Position numbers and translations under genes: made by a program. Shown piece after piece: positions 16,032 through 24,560 of a DNA stretch of 38,988 bases (position 1 is the stretch's first letter; every line of letters starts with the position of its first letter). Below the pieces are notes generated by a model. It saw only the letters and a list, made by a program, of their open reading frames with translations, did no database searches and was not told the origin of the DNA. Source of the stretch: a virus; IMG/VR virus record IMGVR_UViG_3300030419_007281, positions 1 through 38,988 of that record; one strand, written 5' to 3'.

Positions 16032-17548
16032 TCTGCACTCCTTTTGTGAATCTCTCCAGTATTTTTATCGACAACCATACCTTTTTTATATTTCGTAAAT
16101 TCCGGATTGTTTAAGTCTTGCCACGCTTTGTCTCTAATTTCTTCCAATTCTTGTGGTGGCACCGGAGTGTTTATCATATTTGCTTTCTGCCAATGCATTT
16201 TATCTGGACTAAAATCTCTTGGTAAAAGACCGTCTCTTATTGCATCATCAAACATTGGCGTTCCGGGTAATGGCATAACTAGAAAAAAGTTGGCTGCGTC
16301 TAAGCCATCTTTCATTCTGTCCTTAGCATATTCTACCGTATTTAAGACTTCTTGTTTAGTCTCATCTGGATATCCTAGCATAAAATTTCCTGCAACTCTG
16401 AGATTGTAATCTTTACAAACTTTGATCAGCCCAGTTACATCTGAGTTTGTAATATCCCACTTATTCGAAGCATATTTGCTTATCATTCTTTTGTTGGCAG
16501 ACTCAAATGGAAGTACGATGTCTCTAAAGCCGGCAGCCATGAGCACCTCGATCATCTCCCTGTCGGGTTTACCATCCTTTAATAGGTGGATGATATTAAC
16601 TCCGTTAACATCCAAGATATCAAAGCCCATTCCTATCATTTTTTTAATCAAGCGGATGGCGCGCTTCTTTTTGCCGAGCAAAGAATCATCTTCAATAAAA
16701 ATTTGCTTAACTCCCATATCTTTAAGGACGCTTAGTTCTTCCAGTACACGTTCATCAGATTTAATTCTAAACCTTCCTATTTCGCCTGATGTAGAACCCT
16801 TTAATTCTCCAGCAATATGACAAAAAGTACAAGCAAAGGGGCAACCCAAAGAAGTCATCATAGAAACGTATCTTAGTTCCTCATCTTCTTTAAAATGACC
16901 ACCATGTGGTCGACCAATTTTCCAATATCTTTCGTTTGGTAAAAGATGCCAAGCTGGGACCGGTAGATCGTCTAGGTCCCAAAAAATATCTCCCTTAGCT
17001 AAACTGTATTTGGGCGTGTCCCCATCTTTAAATATTAAGTGGGGTATGTGGGAATAATCACTGCTTCCAGACTCATGAGTATTGACTATGTTGATAATCG
17101 TAGCTTCTGCTTCTGATGTGCATATTAAATCGACACCAGCATCAAAAAATTGCCTAACCCTGTTTCTAGCATTCACACCACCTGAGACAATCAATTTTTC
17201 CGGAAAATGTTTCTTGATCAATCTTATTGTGTTCAAAACCATTGTTTCTTGGTGCGAAAATATAGACGTTATTCCAACAATCGTGGCATCGGATACCTTT
17301 TCCAAAATTCTTTCATCCGAAACTCCCGTTCGTAACATCCCCGTTGGTAACTCAGTCGTTGTATAAAACGTTTCTTGAAGATCATCCTCTTCATTTCCAA
17401 CACAAGCGTCATAAACCTCTACGTCCACTCCTGCTGATAAAAGCGCTGCACCCAACATTGGGTAGGCCAAAGAACCATTCGGCTTGCACATGGTGTCTGG
17501 CCAAGTTTGCTCTGGTGGGTATAATAATATTACTTTTGTATCTCTCAT
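16028..17548 (-). CDS. B12-binding-domain radical SAM protein
   Basis: This 506-residue protein has an N-terminal cobalamin-binding-type domain (about 1-150: VILLYPPEQ, YPMLGAALLSAGVDVEVYD, IVSGGVNARN). A radical SAM domain follows, with Cys236, Cys240 and Cys243 in SLGCPFACTFCHIAG binding the 4Fe-4S cluster. Later motifs are FIEDDSLLG and MLGYPDETKQE. The classic DxHxxG cobalamin ligand is not visible, as in the BchE-like subgroup. Members methylate or rearrange unreactive carbons in tetrapyrroles, antibiotics and glycans. Its location suggests an unusual sugar modification. It overlaps the dehydratase downstream as ATGA and the sulfotransferase upstream as TAATG. Confidence 0.85.
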   Translation of the reverse strand: MRDTKVILLYPPEQTWPDTMCKPNGSLAYPMLGAALLSAGVDVEVYDACVGNEEDDLQETFYTTTELPTGMLRTGVSDERILEKVSDATIVGITSIFSHQETMVLNTIRLIKKHFPEKLIVSGGVNARNRVRQFFDAGVDLICTSEAEATIINIVNTHESGSSDYSHIPHLIFKDGDTPKYSLAKGDIFWDLDDLPVPAWHLLPNERYWKIGRPHGGHFKEDEELRYVSMMTSLGCPFACTFCHIAGELKGSTSGEIGRFRIKSDERVLEELSVLKDMGVKQIFIEDDSLLGKKKRAIRLIKKMIGMGFDILDVNGVNIIHLLKDGKPDREMIEVLMAAGFRDIVLPFESANKRMISKYASNKWDITNSDVTGLIKVCKDYNLRVAGNFMLGYPDETKQEVLNTVEYAKDRMKDGLDAANFFLVMPLPGTPMFDDAIRDGLLPRDFSPDKMHWQKANMINTPVPPQELEEIRDKAWQDLNNPEFTKYKKGMVVDKNTGEIHKRSAE

Positions 17549-18429
17549 TACTCAAATATAGTTTTGGTGTAAAACTCTTTAAATTCAGCCAATTCTTTTT
17601 CTGTTAGAGCCAGAGCTTTCTCAATCTTATCGGGATTTGTTTGCTCACGAATAGAATCCACAACTTGTGTGCAGATTTTTTCAATTATAGGCTCTGGACA
17701 TTCTTTTATTTTATCAATCTCTGTCTTGTGGTCCACACTTCTCCACGGCTCATAATTGCCATAACCGGGCTTGAGTTGTTTAATGTCCAGTTCTTTTGTT
17801 GAATTTAAATTATCTAGATATTCTTTGTGAGATTTGATATTTCTGCATATCTCACTTCCATCCTCCAGATTCATGTTCTTGATCAGTTTTGTTAAATATG
17901 AAGCACCTTCTTTTAGATATTGCTCGTGATAAAACACATGAAATTCTTGACCGGTCAGCTTACATATCCCTATCGCCTTAAAGAGTTTTTCATAAATGCC
18001 AATCATATCAGTCAAGTTTTCGTTTTTAAAACCGTCGACATCCTTCCATGGGTTGGCTGGTCGTTTACCTTCTTCTGTAGCCTTATCAATATATCTCAAC
18101 ATCGATTTGTAGACCATATATGGGTGTCGAACTTGAAATACTATAATTTTATTTTGATTTTGAGCAGTTCTGTCTCTGTAGTGTGAGTTGCCAGTTCTTG
18201 TCCAAAACCTTTTCCAAACATGATATTTCGCTTTGTCATATCTGTCCTCGTCAAATTGTTCATCGGCACGATAGTTGCCGAATACATCATGGCGAGCAAT
18301 ATTGCCAAAGCCCTTTCGCTCAGAGTGGGAAAAGAAATGATCTTGGTAATGTAAGTTCGCTGCCAGATGATTTGAGCCTCCGCGGAAGAGGCAACAAATT
18401 GATATTTTAGCTGTTTTCTTGGGGTCCAT
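17548..18429 (-). CDS. PAPS-dependent sulfotransferase-like protein
   Basis: This 293-residue protein opens with KISICCLFRGGSNHLAANL, matching the 5'-phosphosulfate loop (R-x-G-S/T type) of sulfotransferases. Further on IVFQVRHPYMVYKSML matches the second signature, the 3'-phosphate loop with its conserved Arg and Ser. These bind the donor PAPS; the acceptor would be a hydroxyl of a glycan, lipid or protein. The gene directly follows, and overlaps by 23 bases, an APS kinase that makes PAPS, which strongly supports the assignment. The rest of the chain is divergent and gives no clue to the acceptor. Confidence 0.78.
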   Translation of the reverse strand: MDPKKTAKISICCLFRGGSNHLAANLHYQDHFFSHSERKGFGNIARHDVFGNYRADEQFDEDRYDKAKYHVWKRFWTRTGNSHYRDRTAQNQNKIIVFQVRHPYMVYKSMLRYIDKATEEGKRPANPWKDVDGFKNENLTDMIGIYEKLFKAIGICKLTGQEFHVFYHEQYLKEGASYLTKLIKNMNLEDGSEICRNIKSHKEYLDNLNSTKELDIKQLKPGYGNYEPWRSVDHKTEIDKIKECPEPIIEKICTQVVDSIREQTNPDKIEKALALTEKELAEFKEFYTKTIFE

Positions 18430-18964
18430 TTTCTATTGTATCGATTATAAAGCGCTTCAGTAGTTCAACAGATTCATCTAATGTTAACATATCGGTATCT
18501 ATTGTCAAGTTTGGATCCTTCGGAATTTCAAAAGGGTCGGATATGCCTGTAAAGTTGTGTATTTTATCCTTATGGCCATCTGGTAAGGTGGCCTTTTTGT
18601 ATAAACCTTTTGGATCTCGCACTAAGAGAGTGTTTATATTACATTTAATATATACAGTCACTATATTATCATACTTTTGTGTGAGTTGTAAACGAATTTC
18701 TTCATAAGGATTTATTGTAGCCATTATAGCGATAATGCCATTTCTAGCTAGAACATTGCCAACAAACCCCAGTCTTCTTATGTTTGTATTCCTATCTTCT
18801 TTAGAGAATCCCAAATCAGAACAAAGGCCGGCTCTATATTCGTCGCCGTCAAGAATCTCCACAGCATAACCATCCTTCTCTAAACTACTCGACACATGGT
18901 TAGCCAAAGTACTCTTTCCAGAACCAGATAGTCCTGTCATCTGTATCAACAATCCTTTTGTCAT
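18407..18964 (-). CDS. cysC: Adenylylsulfate (APS) kinase
   Basis: The 185-residue protein starts at ATG 18964; an in-frame GTG at 18979 is less likely because the ATG overlaps the previous stop as ATGA. It has the P-loop GLSGSGKST, then LDGDEYRAG, FSKEDRNTNIRRLG, VRDPKGLYKKA and FTGISDPFE, the complete CysC signature. The length is normal. It phosphorylates adenylyl sulfate at the 3'-hydroxyl to give PAPS. There is no ATP sulfurylase in the window, so APS would come from the host. The next gene is a sulfotransferase, so the product is probably used for sulfation rather than for sulfur assimilation. Confidence 0.93.
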   Translation of the reverse strand: MTKGLLIQMTGLSGSGKSTLANHVSSSLEKDGYAVEILDGDEYRAGLCSDLGFSKEDRNTNIRRLGFVGNVLARNGIIAIMATINPYEEIRLQLTQKYDNIVTVYIKCNINTLLVRDPKGLYKKATLPDGHKDKIHNFTGISDPFEIPKDPNLTIDTDMLTLDESVELLKRFIIDTIENGPQENS

Positions 18965-19569
18965 TTTTTCATACCGCACAATAATACATACAACTGTGGC
19001 TTGTCATCGGGCCATAAAGTTAAAATATCGTACCCCACCTCAAAGCGCTCTCTAATAAATTTCATATCTAACACTTTTGGCACTTCAAAAAACACAGCCT
19101 CTTCAATATTGTTATAATTAAACTTTCGAATGCTTTCTTGAAAAATTTTAAACTGTGAATTTTTTAAAAATGAGTCTTCCCAAACAGTCGACCACAAAAA
19201 GTTATCATCCTTGTATGCATACTCTTGTTCTCCATCTTTTACCCAACCAACTTTAAAATTATCAAAGCGCCAGTGATCACCCAAGCCCCAGTCTATATAG
19301 AGACGTCCATTTTCATTCAGATTGTCATAACATCTCTGAATGAAAGACTCTGGATCTTTGGCAAAATAAGGGCAACGGAGGGATATGATTGTATCATATT
19401 TTTTGTTTAACTGCCAATCGCTATTTATATCCCAATTATCAAGCTGTAAATCATAACAGTCGCCGGGAAAATACTGATTGTTTTGAAAGCCCAACAGAGC
19501 TACAGAGCCTTGTGGAGAAATATGTTTGTAGTAAAGATCGCTGTAAAGTATTGCGTCGGACTGACCCAT
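18961..19569 (-). CDS. SAM-dependent methyltransferase-like protein
   Basis: Starting at ATG 19569 (MGQSDAILYSDLYYKHISP), the 202-residue protein has a class I methyltransferase-like plan. A divergent motif I is VALLGFQNNQYFPGDCYDLQ, motif IV is YDTIISLRCPYFAKDPE, and motif V/VI is LNENGRLYIDWGLGDHWR. Motif I lacks the usual GxGxG, so the SAM site is altered. The start shares a base with the stop of the deacetylase gene (TAATG). An in-frame TTG at 19590 would overlap more and is not needed. It probably methylates a sugar or a glycan end. The family call rests on overall pattern, not on a perfect motif. Confidence 0.65.
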   Translation of the reverse strand: MGQSDAILYSDLYYKHISPQGSVALLGFQNNQYFPGDCYDLQLDNWDINSDWQLNKKYDTIISLRCPYFAKDPESFIQRCYDNLNENGRLYIDWGLGDHWRFDNFKVGWVKDGEQEYAYKDDNFLWSTVWEDSFLKNSQFKIFQESIRKFNYNNIEEAVFFEVPKVLDMKFIRERFEVGYDILTLWPDDKPQLYVLLCGMKK

Positions 19570-20291
19570 TACAATTCTCTCATAAAACAAAAGTCGATCT
19601 TTTCTTCATTTTTCTTAAGAAAGTTTCTTAAATCTTCGGTTTTATCTTTATCTAAAAAATTTTTATCCCACTCACATGCATGATATACGATCTCGGTTTT
19701 CGAACACAAGGTCAACGGATCAAAAGGCGGATTTACATTATAATATACGACATTCTCAAAATTGTCATCCTCTCCGCCATACGTCTGTTTGTAGTTTGGC
19801 TTTGCTGACAAAGCGAGAATCTCAATACCAAGCTCTTTGGCGGCCCTAATCGAATCGGCAGACATTCGCCACGCTGGTGGTCTGAATATCGGCTGCATGC
19901 TATCTTTGACGCCAGCCTTCTCGGCTGTGTCAAACATAAGCTTAAACCTATCTAATGCTTGCGGGTGACTCAGGTATTGAAATTCGTCATTATTACTTTT
20001 TCTTGGAATGCCGTGAAAATGGCCATGGTAACCAAGCTCAAAGTTTTTCTTTGGCAAATTCTTAATCTCTTCGCAAAACTCTGGATATAGATCAATTTGA
20101 AAAGGATCAGAAGTTCTAGTGTCTGGTCTTCCTTCTTGTGGAGGCATTGTCCTCCAGTAACTCGTTGGAACAAAGAGTGTGAATTTTATATCTTCGAACT
20201 CTTCAATCAATTCATAACACCTCTCAAGAACCTTTGTCGAAGACAAGGGGTGGGGCGATATATCATCTATACTTATATTAACATTAAACAT
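19569..20291 (-). CDS. Polysaccharide deacetylase-like (NodB-homology) protein
   Basis: This 240-residue protein has an aspartate-rich start (NISIDDISPHP), a histidine cluster with His89, His91 and His93 (ELGYHGHFHG), and the later FRPPAWR motif. These are the metal-binding and catalytic elements of the NodB/CE4-type deacetylases, though the spacing is closer to their distant relatives. It would remove acetyl groups from N-acetylated sugars. The gene overlaps the glycosyltransferase upstream by eight bases and joins the methyltransferase at TAATG. No signal peptide is present, so it would act in the cytoplasm on an intermediate. Confidence 0.75.
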   Translation of the reverse strand: MFNVNISIDDISPHPLSSTKVLERCYELIEEFEDIKFTLFVPTSYWRTMPPQEGRPDTRTSDPFQIDLYPEFCEEIKNLPKKNFELGYHGHFHGIPRKSNNDEFQYLSHPQALDRFKLMFDTAEKAGVKDSMQPIFRPPAWRMSADSIRAAKELGIEILALSAKPNYKQTYGGEDDNFENVVYYNVNPPFDPLTLCSKTEIVYHACEWDKNFLDKDKTEDLRNFLKKNEEKIDFCFMREL

Positions 20292-21204
20292 TCTCTATTA
20301 TCTCCACGTATTCTTCTATGGCTTGTTCCATATTCCTATGAAATCCCATAATATTTCGTTTATAGTGCTCAAAGTTCTCTTTTACTTTAGCAACTGCTTC
20401 AATCAAACTGTCATTAGAATCATAGCCGATGCCATAATCCTCGCAATAGTTCGCTATACTTCCGCCATTTTTGTGATATATCACAGGGAGGCCGGATGCC
20501 ATGGCCTCTAATACATGATTTGCGCCGGCTTCTTCCTCGGATGCTGTTAAATAAACGTGATTTTGCGACAACAAATCAGCTAAAATAGAATTATCTCCAG
20601 TTGGCGGGTGGTAATTGGCTTTCATAAATCTTAAATTGTCTGGTAATCTACCAATGTAAGTGAACGCCAAGTCGTTGTCATTTTCTACTATGTGCTTATC
20701 CAAAAACTTATAATACTCGAAACCTTTCTTAGGATTAGTCGACCAATGATGTGTTACGATTTTTAATTTACCAGATACTCCCGTGGAATGCGATCTACTT
20801 TTAAAGAACGTTTTTAGTGGAGCATTGTCTATCACTGTATGCGGTCGACTCAGGGGGCCTAAATACTCTTTAGCCCACTTACTCGGGAAGATTGCATAAT
20901 CTGAAAAGTTGATCGTCTCTCTAACAAGTTCTGTCAATTCTGGTTTTCCGTGTGTTCCCAAATCTCCAACGCGCTGGATTATCTTTGTGTCTTTGAAGAC
21001 GTACTTATAATCAACATAAGTTTGATACCACTCGCCCCTAGAGTTTGGTCGTGGATCAAAGCAGAAAATTATATCTAAATCTCTTGCAAGTTCATAAACA
21101 ACCTCATGACCACGTTGTTCCAGCTTATCAGCTAGCGCCGTTACTGTTTTGTTGCCGCCTCCCCAAGGGCCTGAAACTGGGGATCTATTTATGTAAATTT
21201 TCAT
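20284..21204 (-). CDS. GT-B glycosyltransferase (group 1-like)
   Basis: The 306-residue protein starts MKIYINRSPVSGPWGGGNK, a typical glycine-rich donor or acceptor loop at the first strand. Its C-terminal donor domain contains EEEAGANHVLEAMASGLPV, the E-x7-E-like motif of GT4 enzymes, followed by IYHKNGGSIANYCEDYGIG. It is shorter than many GT4 enzymes but both Rossmann halves are present. It overlaps the oxygenase upstream by 20 bases. Donor and acceptor are unknown. Confidence 0.8.
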   Translation of the reverse strand: MKIYINRSPVSGPWGGGNKTVTALADKLEQRGHEVVYELARDLDIIFCFDPRPNSRGEWYQTYVDYKYVFKDTKIIQRVGDLGTHGKPELTELVRETINFSDYAIFPSKWAKEYLGPLSRPHTVIDNAPLKTFFKSRSHSTGVSGKLKIVTHHWSTNPKKGFEYYKFLDKHIVENDNDLAFTYIGRLPDNLRFMKANYHPPTGDNSILADLLSQNHVYLTASEEEAGANHVLEAMASGLPVIYHKNGGSIANYCEDYGIGYDSNDSLIEAVAKVKENFEHYKRNIMGFHRNMEQAIEEYVEIIENV

Positions 21205-21922
21205 TATATTCTTTTAATTTAACCTTGTACATCTCATGAAGCTTGGAGTGTTCGGGTTCGCCATCCAACTGACTTTCGAGGCAAAAAGAATAAATTACCC
21301 TTAATTGGCCGGATTTTGATTTTGGAGGGATTGCGTGGTGAAAAGCAGATGTGTTTATCAGAGTATACCCTATATTCGAGTTTACAACAGTTACGACGGT
21401 ATCTTCGGTAATCTGTTTATAATCAAACTGCTTATCGGCGGAAACCCTTAGATGAGAGCCCATACAAAAGTGTAAACAGCTTTGCTCCTCTCCGGTTATA
21501 TTCGGATAAAATATTAACTTATAAACGGGGGGTATATTGCCGGATTGTTTCTCTCCTTGGTACCAATGTACATCGCGGTGCCAACTCATATATGAATTTT
21601 GTTCTTCCTCACCGGTATGATAACTTTGTCTAATCTGGGCGACAGATAGATACATTTCTTGCCCTAAAAGACCCCGCAACAAGGTTGGAACGTCGGCTTC
21701 GAATAAAACGTCAAGTACACTTTCATCATACTCGTAAGCGTTTGGCCTCAAGTCTGCCGTTGTCGGGTATTTTTGTTCTAAAGAAAATCCCTCTTTAAGA
21801 TTGTTGCTAGCAATGTCATCCAAGCATTTGATAAATCTTTTGTGCGCAGGACCTTCTTTAAGATTTATAGCAATAATTCCTTGATAATGAAATTGTGCGC
21901 GTATTGGGGAAGTCTCGTTCAT
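21185..21922 (-). CDS. Phytanoyl-CoA dioxygenase (PhyH)-like 2OG oxygenase
   Basis: The 245-residue protein has the PhyH-type metal site: His115 and Asp117 in SWHRDVHWYQGE, and His195/His196 in TSAFHHAIPP with Arg208 shortly after for 2-oxoglutarate. SCLHFCMGSHLRV between them matches the family's substrate loop. These enzymes hydroxylate small organic molecules and, in sugar clusters, sugar or lipid substrates. It overlaps the glycosyltransferase downstream by 20 bases and lies three bases from the one upstream. It is distinct from the oxygenase at 14356. Confidence 0.82.
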   Translation of the reverse strand: MNETSPIRAQFHYQGIIAINLKEGPAHKRFIKCLDDIASNNLKEGFSLEQKYPTTADLRPNAYEYDESVLDVLFEADVPTLLRGLLGQEMYLSVAQIRQSYHTGEEEQNSYMSWHRDVHWYQGEKQSGNIPPVYKLIFYPNITGEEQSCLHFCMGSHLRVSADKQFDYKQITEDTVVTVVNSNIGYTLINTSAFHHAIPPKSKSGQLRVIYSFCLESQLDGEPEHSKLHEMYKVKLKEYNENLHK

Positions 21923-21925
21923 ACT

Positions 21926-22864
21926 CTATCCTTTTATTTTTTCGAAAAATTCCCTGAATGGTTTGAAGCCATCTGGAATTGCATACTTCATTACTCTATT
22001 ATATATGAAATCTAAATTCTTGTTAGCCTTCCAAGCAGATTCAAAATCACTAGGAGTGTTGTACATATTGTTTGCCGCTAAAATTAACGGAGCTAGTCCA
22101 ACTTTTGTTGATATAATCGGAGTCTTTGTTAGACCACACTCTATGATAGATTGTGGACCGCCTTCATGACGAGATGAGACGATATATAAATCGAGACAGT
22201 TGTAAAGTTTATTTAAAATATCAAATTCAATGAAATCAAAACTCTTATAATCAATACCAAGCCTCTTCAAATGCCTAATTACATACTGACGACGGGGACC
22301 TGCGAGGGCGACAAAAAGATCTTTATTTGGGCGCTTTTTAGATATACTTTCCAAAATATCAATTAACTGGTCTGGGCCTTTTTCAAGTTTTGGGCTTATC
22401 AGATCATGGCCTTCTGTATCTCTCTGAAAACTTCCAACGATATAAGCATCTTTTGGAAGTCCAAGCTCTTCTCTTAATTCACCTTTGTTCTTCATCTCAT
22501 ACCACATATGCTGGTTGGCCCAGAAGGGTTGAATGAAAACTGGCTTGTCCGTATATTCAATTATTTGTTCTTTTGTGTTCTCGCAAGGAACATGATACCA
22601 ATCGACAAAGCGGTCTCTGAAAAGAAATTCTCCTCTTTTCTGCTCATTGAACTTCTCTGGTACAATATGGTGTACTGTCAAGACTGTTTTTTTAGACTGT
22701 AGGTATTCTTGTGGAATCCTGTTCCACTGCCATCCGGCCAATACCCAGTTAATATCGGCTGCCGCCAAGTCATCAGTGACAATATCTGAATTGTATTGAT
22801 TCCACTCTTCTAAAAACCTGTCACATATCCAGTTCTCTTGAGGAGGGAGGGAAAAAACTTTCAT
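21926..22864 (-). CDS. GT-B glycosyltransferase (group 1-like)
   Basis: This 312-residue protein has the donor-binding C-terminal motif LYIVSSRHEGGPQSIIECGL followed by TPIISTKVGLAP, the EGGPxxxxE form of GT4 transferases. The N-terminal half carries VHHIVPEKFN and AGWQWNRIPQ. The start ATG at 22864 overlaps the preceding stop as TAATG. It is one of four successive transferases, which suggests stepwise synthesis of one repeating unit or chain. The sugar is not predictable. Confidence 0.8.
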   Translation of the reverse strand: MKVFSLPPQENWICDRFLEEWNQYNSDIVTDDLAAADINWVLAGWQWNRIPQEYLQSKKTVLTVHHIVPEKFNEQKRGEFLFRDRFVDWYHVPCENTKEQIIEYTDKPVFIQPFWANQHMWYEMKNKGELREELGLPKDAYIVGSFQRDTEGHDLISPKLEKGPDQLIDILESISKKRPNKDLFVALAGPRRQYVIRHLKRLGIDYKSFDFIEFDILNKLYNCLDLYIVSSRHEGGPQSIIECGLTKTPIISTKVGLAPLILAANNMYNTPSDFESAWKANKNLDFIYNRVMKYAIPDGFKPFREFFEKIKG

Positions 22865-23838
22865 TATAATTCTCCAAGCATTTTAACAAATCTTTCAGCG
22901 TACTTTTCTTGAGTGTAGTTATCTGCCCATTCTTTTCCGACTGCGACTTGCTCTTGTCTTATGTCCTCGTTGTGTAAGAAATAGATTAATTTATCAATTA
23001 TTTCCTTATCTGTCATTCCTGTACTTATCTCTATGACAAACTTTTTAAAGTTTTCTTGATCTTCTCCGGGGATGTCGCCAGCAATTGAAGTTCCACACAT
23101 TGGCACTTCAATATATTTACCATACCTTGAGTTAGGTGCGCCAGTGCAGGTAATCGCTATTTTAGCCTGATTGATTGTTGTGGCGAAATCCTTGGCATAC
23201 TTGCTGGTATATGCATCCATATGTTCTCCACCCGGGTGGCGTAAGATACCACAATTATACCCCATTCCACTCATTGCATTAAGTATAGGAAACATACGAG
23301 TACGAAGAGGATAGTGATCTCCCAACATAGTCTGCACGCCCACTGCGCCAACCAAAAGACAATCGAACGGTCGGTTAGGCAGGTTTTGATCGTAAAATAT
23401 CGTTTTTTCAGCACTATGAGGAATGTTAACCATTTTAACATCAAAATCCAACGGGTTCTTTGCAAAAAGTTCTTCATATTCCCTCATATCGTTTAAATGG
23501 TGACAAATAATCACATCCGGCTTACTTCCGTTAATCTCTTCAAGCGTCCATTTATGGTCGTACATTTCGTTGTAACGAATGCAGGTTTTTTGCTCAACCT
23601 TGTCAAACTCTTTTAAATCAAATGGTTTATAAGCTACAACCAAATCTGGTTTATCTTGGCCTTCGTAAATTTTATCAATATTCTCTTGCACTGTCAATTT
23701 TTCGTCATAATTGGGCCATCCGGGTCCGGACCAGACAAAATCCGTAACCTTGGAGATCGCTTCCATAGAATGAAACCGTACACGAGACATTTTAGTTATA
23801 TAATATCTCTGTTGGCATAAAAACAGTACCTTATGCAT
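22864..23838 (-). CDS. Glycosyltransferase-like protein (GT-B)
   Basis: The 324-residue protein has a GT-B-like order: an N-terminal Rossmann-type half with VLFLCQQRYYI and KPDLVVAYKPFD, and a C-terminal half with IAITCTGAPNSRYGKYIEVP and MCGTSIAGDIPGED, where other enzymes have E-x7-E. It ends YTQEKYAERFVKML, typical of GT1/GT4 tails. The motif is divergent, so the fold is inferred from the pattern and from neighbours. Both junctions are TAATG overlaps. Confidence 0.7.
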   Translation of the reverse strand: MHKVLFLCQQRYYITKMSRVRFHSMEAISKVTDFVWSGPGWPNYDEKLTVQENIDKIYEGQDKPDLVVAYKPFDLKEFDKVEQKTCIRYNEMYDHKWTLEEINGSKPDVIICHHLNDMREYEELFAKNPLDFDVKMVNIPHSAEKTIFYDQNLPNRPFDCLLVGAVGVQTMLGDHYPLRTRMFPILNAMSGMGYNCGILRHPGGEHMDAYTSKYAKDFATTINQAKIAITCTGAPNSRYGKYIEVPMCGTSIAGDIPGEDQENFKKFVIEISTGMTDKEIIDKLIYFLHNEDIRQEQVAVGKEWADNYTQEKYAERFVKMLGEL

Positions 23839-24560
23839 TAAAGATACCTTCTTTTCAATTTCTCATAGAAAGAATTAGAAGGATAATCTTCGTCTTTATC
23901 CGCTCCGCCACGTCTCCACATTTCATTCCATAGATGCACAGCGTGAGTATCCTCCTTGAAATTCAATTCTATAGAGCCATCCAAGAACGCGGTCCAGAGG
24001 CATCCCGGGATGGGGCAAAACCAAGATGGTTCTTTTATAAAACTCTGCATATTATACTTTTCAACCATCTCTTTCACAAGACGGGGGCCGATTTCGCCCC
24101 ACACTAAATCCTCTGGTTTCTTGTTCATACAAATCTGAAACGCATCTTTAGTCAATATGTTGCCAGCAGGAGCCTTTATAACACAGGATCCAACGTGAGT
24201 GTTGCCTTCCCCTAAAGGATTAACTTCTTCAGAACAAATAACCAAAGGGTCTGGAATATTAAATGGTTTCAAGCAGATAACGTCAGTATCGACCCACCAG
24301 CCGCCCTTTTCACTGAGAAGCTTGTAGCGAAAGTAGTTTGAGAAGCCAGAGAAGCTCTTGTGGTGCTTGTATTCGAAAATCATATCCTCAGGCAGTATTT
24401 CGTTGCCATCGCGGATTACAACGCCATCTGGGACGTTTTCGATATCTTCATATGAGTAAAGCTCAATTGAGTGACCATTATGCACAAAAGAAGACAAACA
24501 CAGTCTCTCCATTGTGCTTAATTTGTTACCCACCCACAGCGTTTGTATTTTGTTGTTCAT
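23838..24560 (-). CDS. DXD-containing glycosyltransferase (GT32/Gly_transf_sug-like)
   Basis: This 240-residue protein begins KIQTLWVGNKLSTMERLCL and has FSNYFRYKLLSEKGGWWVDTDVICLKPF. The WVDTDV segment holds the DxD metal site of the GT32/capsular transferase family. The end (DTHAVHLWNEMWRRGGADK) contains the conserved late His/Trp. Enzymes of this group add mannose, galactose or related sugars in capsule and O-antigen assembly. It overlaps the double-domain transferase upstream by 35 bases. This is one of the clearest transferases of the cluster. Confidence 0.85.
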   Translation of the reverse strand: MNNKIQTLWVGNKLSTMERLCLSSFVHNGHSIELYSYEDIENVPDGVVIRDGNEILPEDMIFEYKHHKSFSGFSNYFRYKLLSEKGGWWVDTDVICLKPFNIPDPLVICSEEVNPLGEGNTHVGSCVIKAPAGNILTKDAFQICMNKKPEDLVWGEIGPRLVKEMVEKYNMQSFIKEPSWFCPIPGCLWTAFLDGSIELNFKEDTHAVHLWNEMWRRGGADKDEDYPSNSFYEKLKRRYL

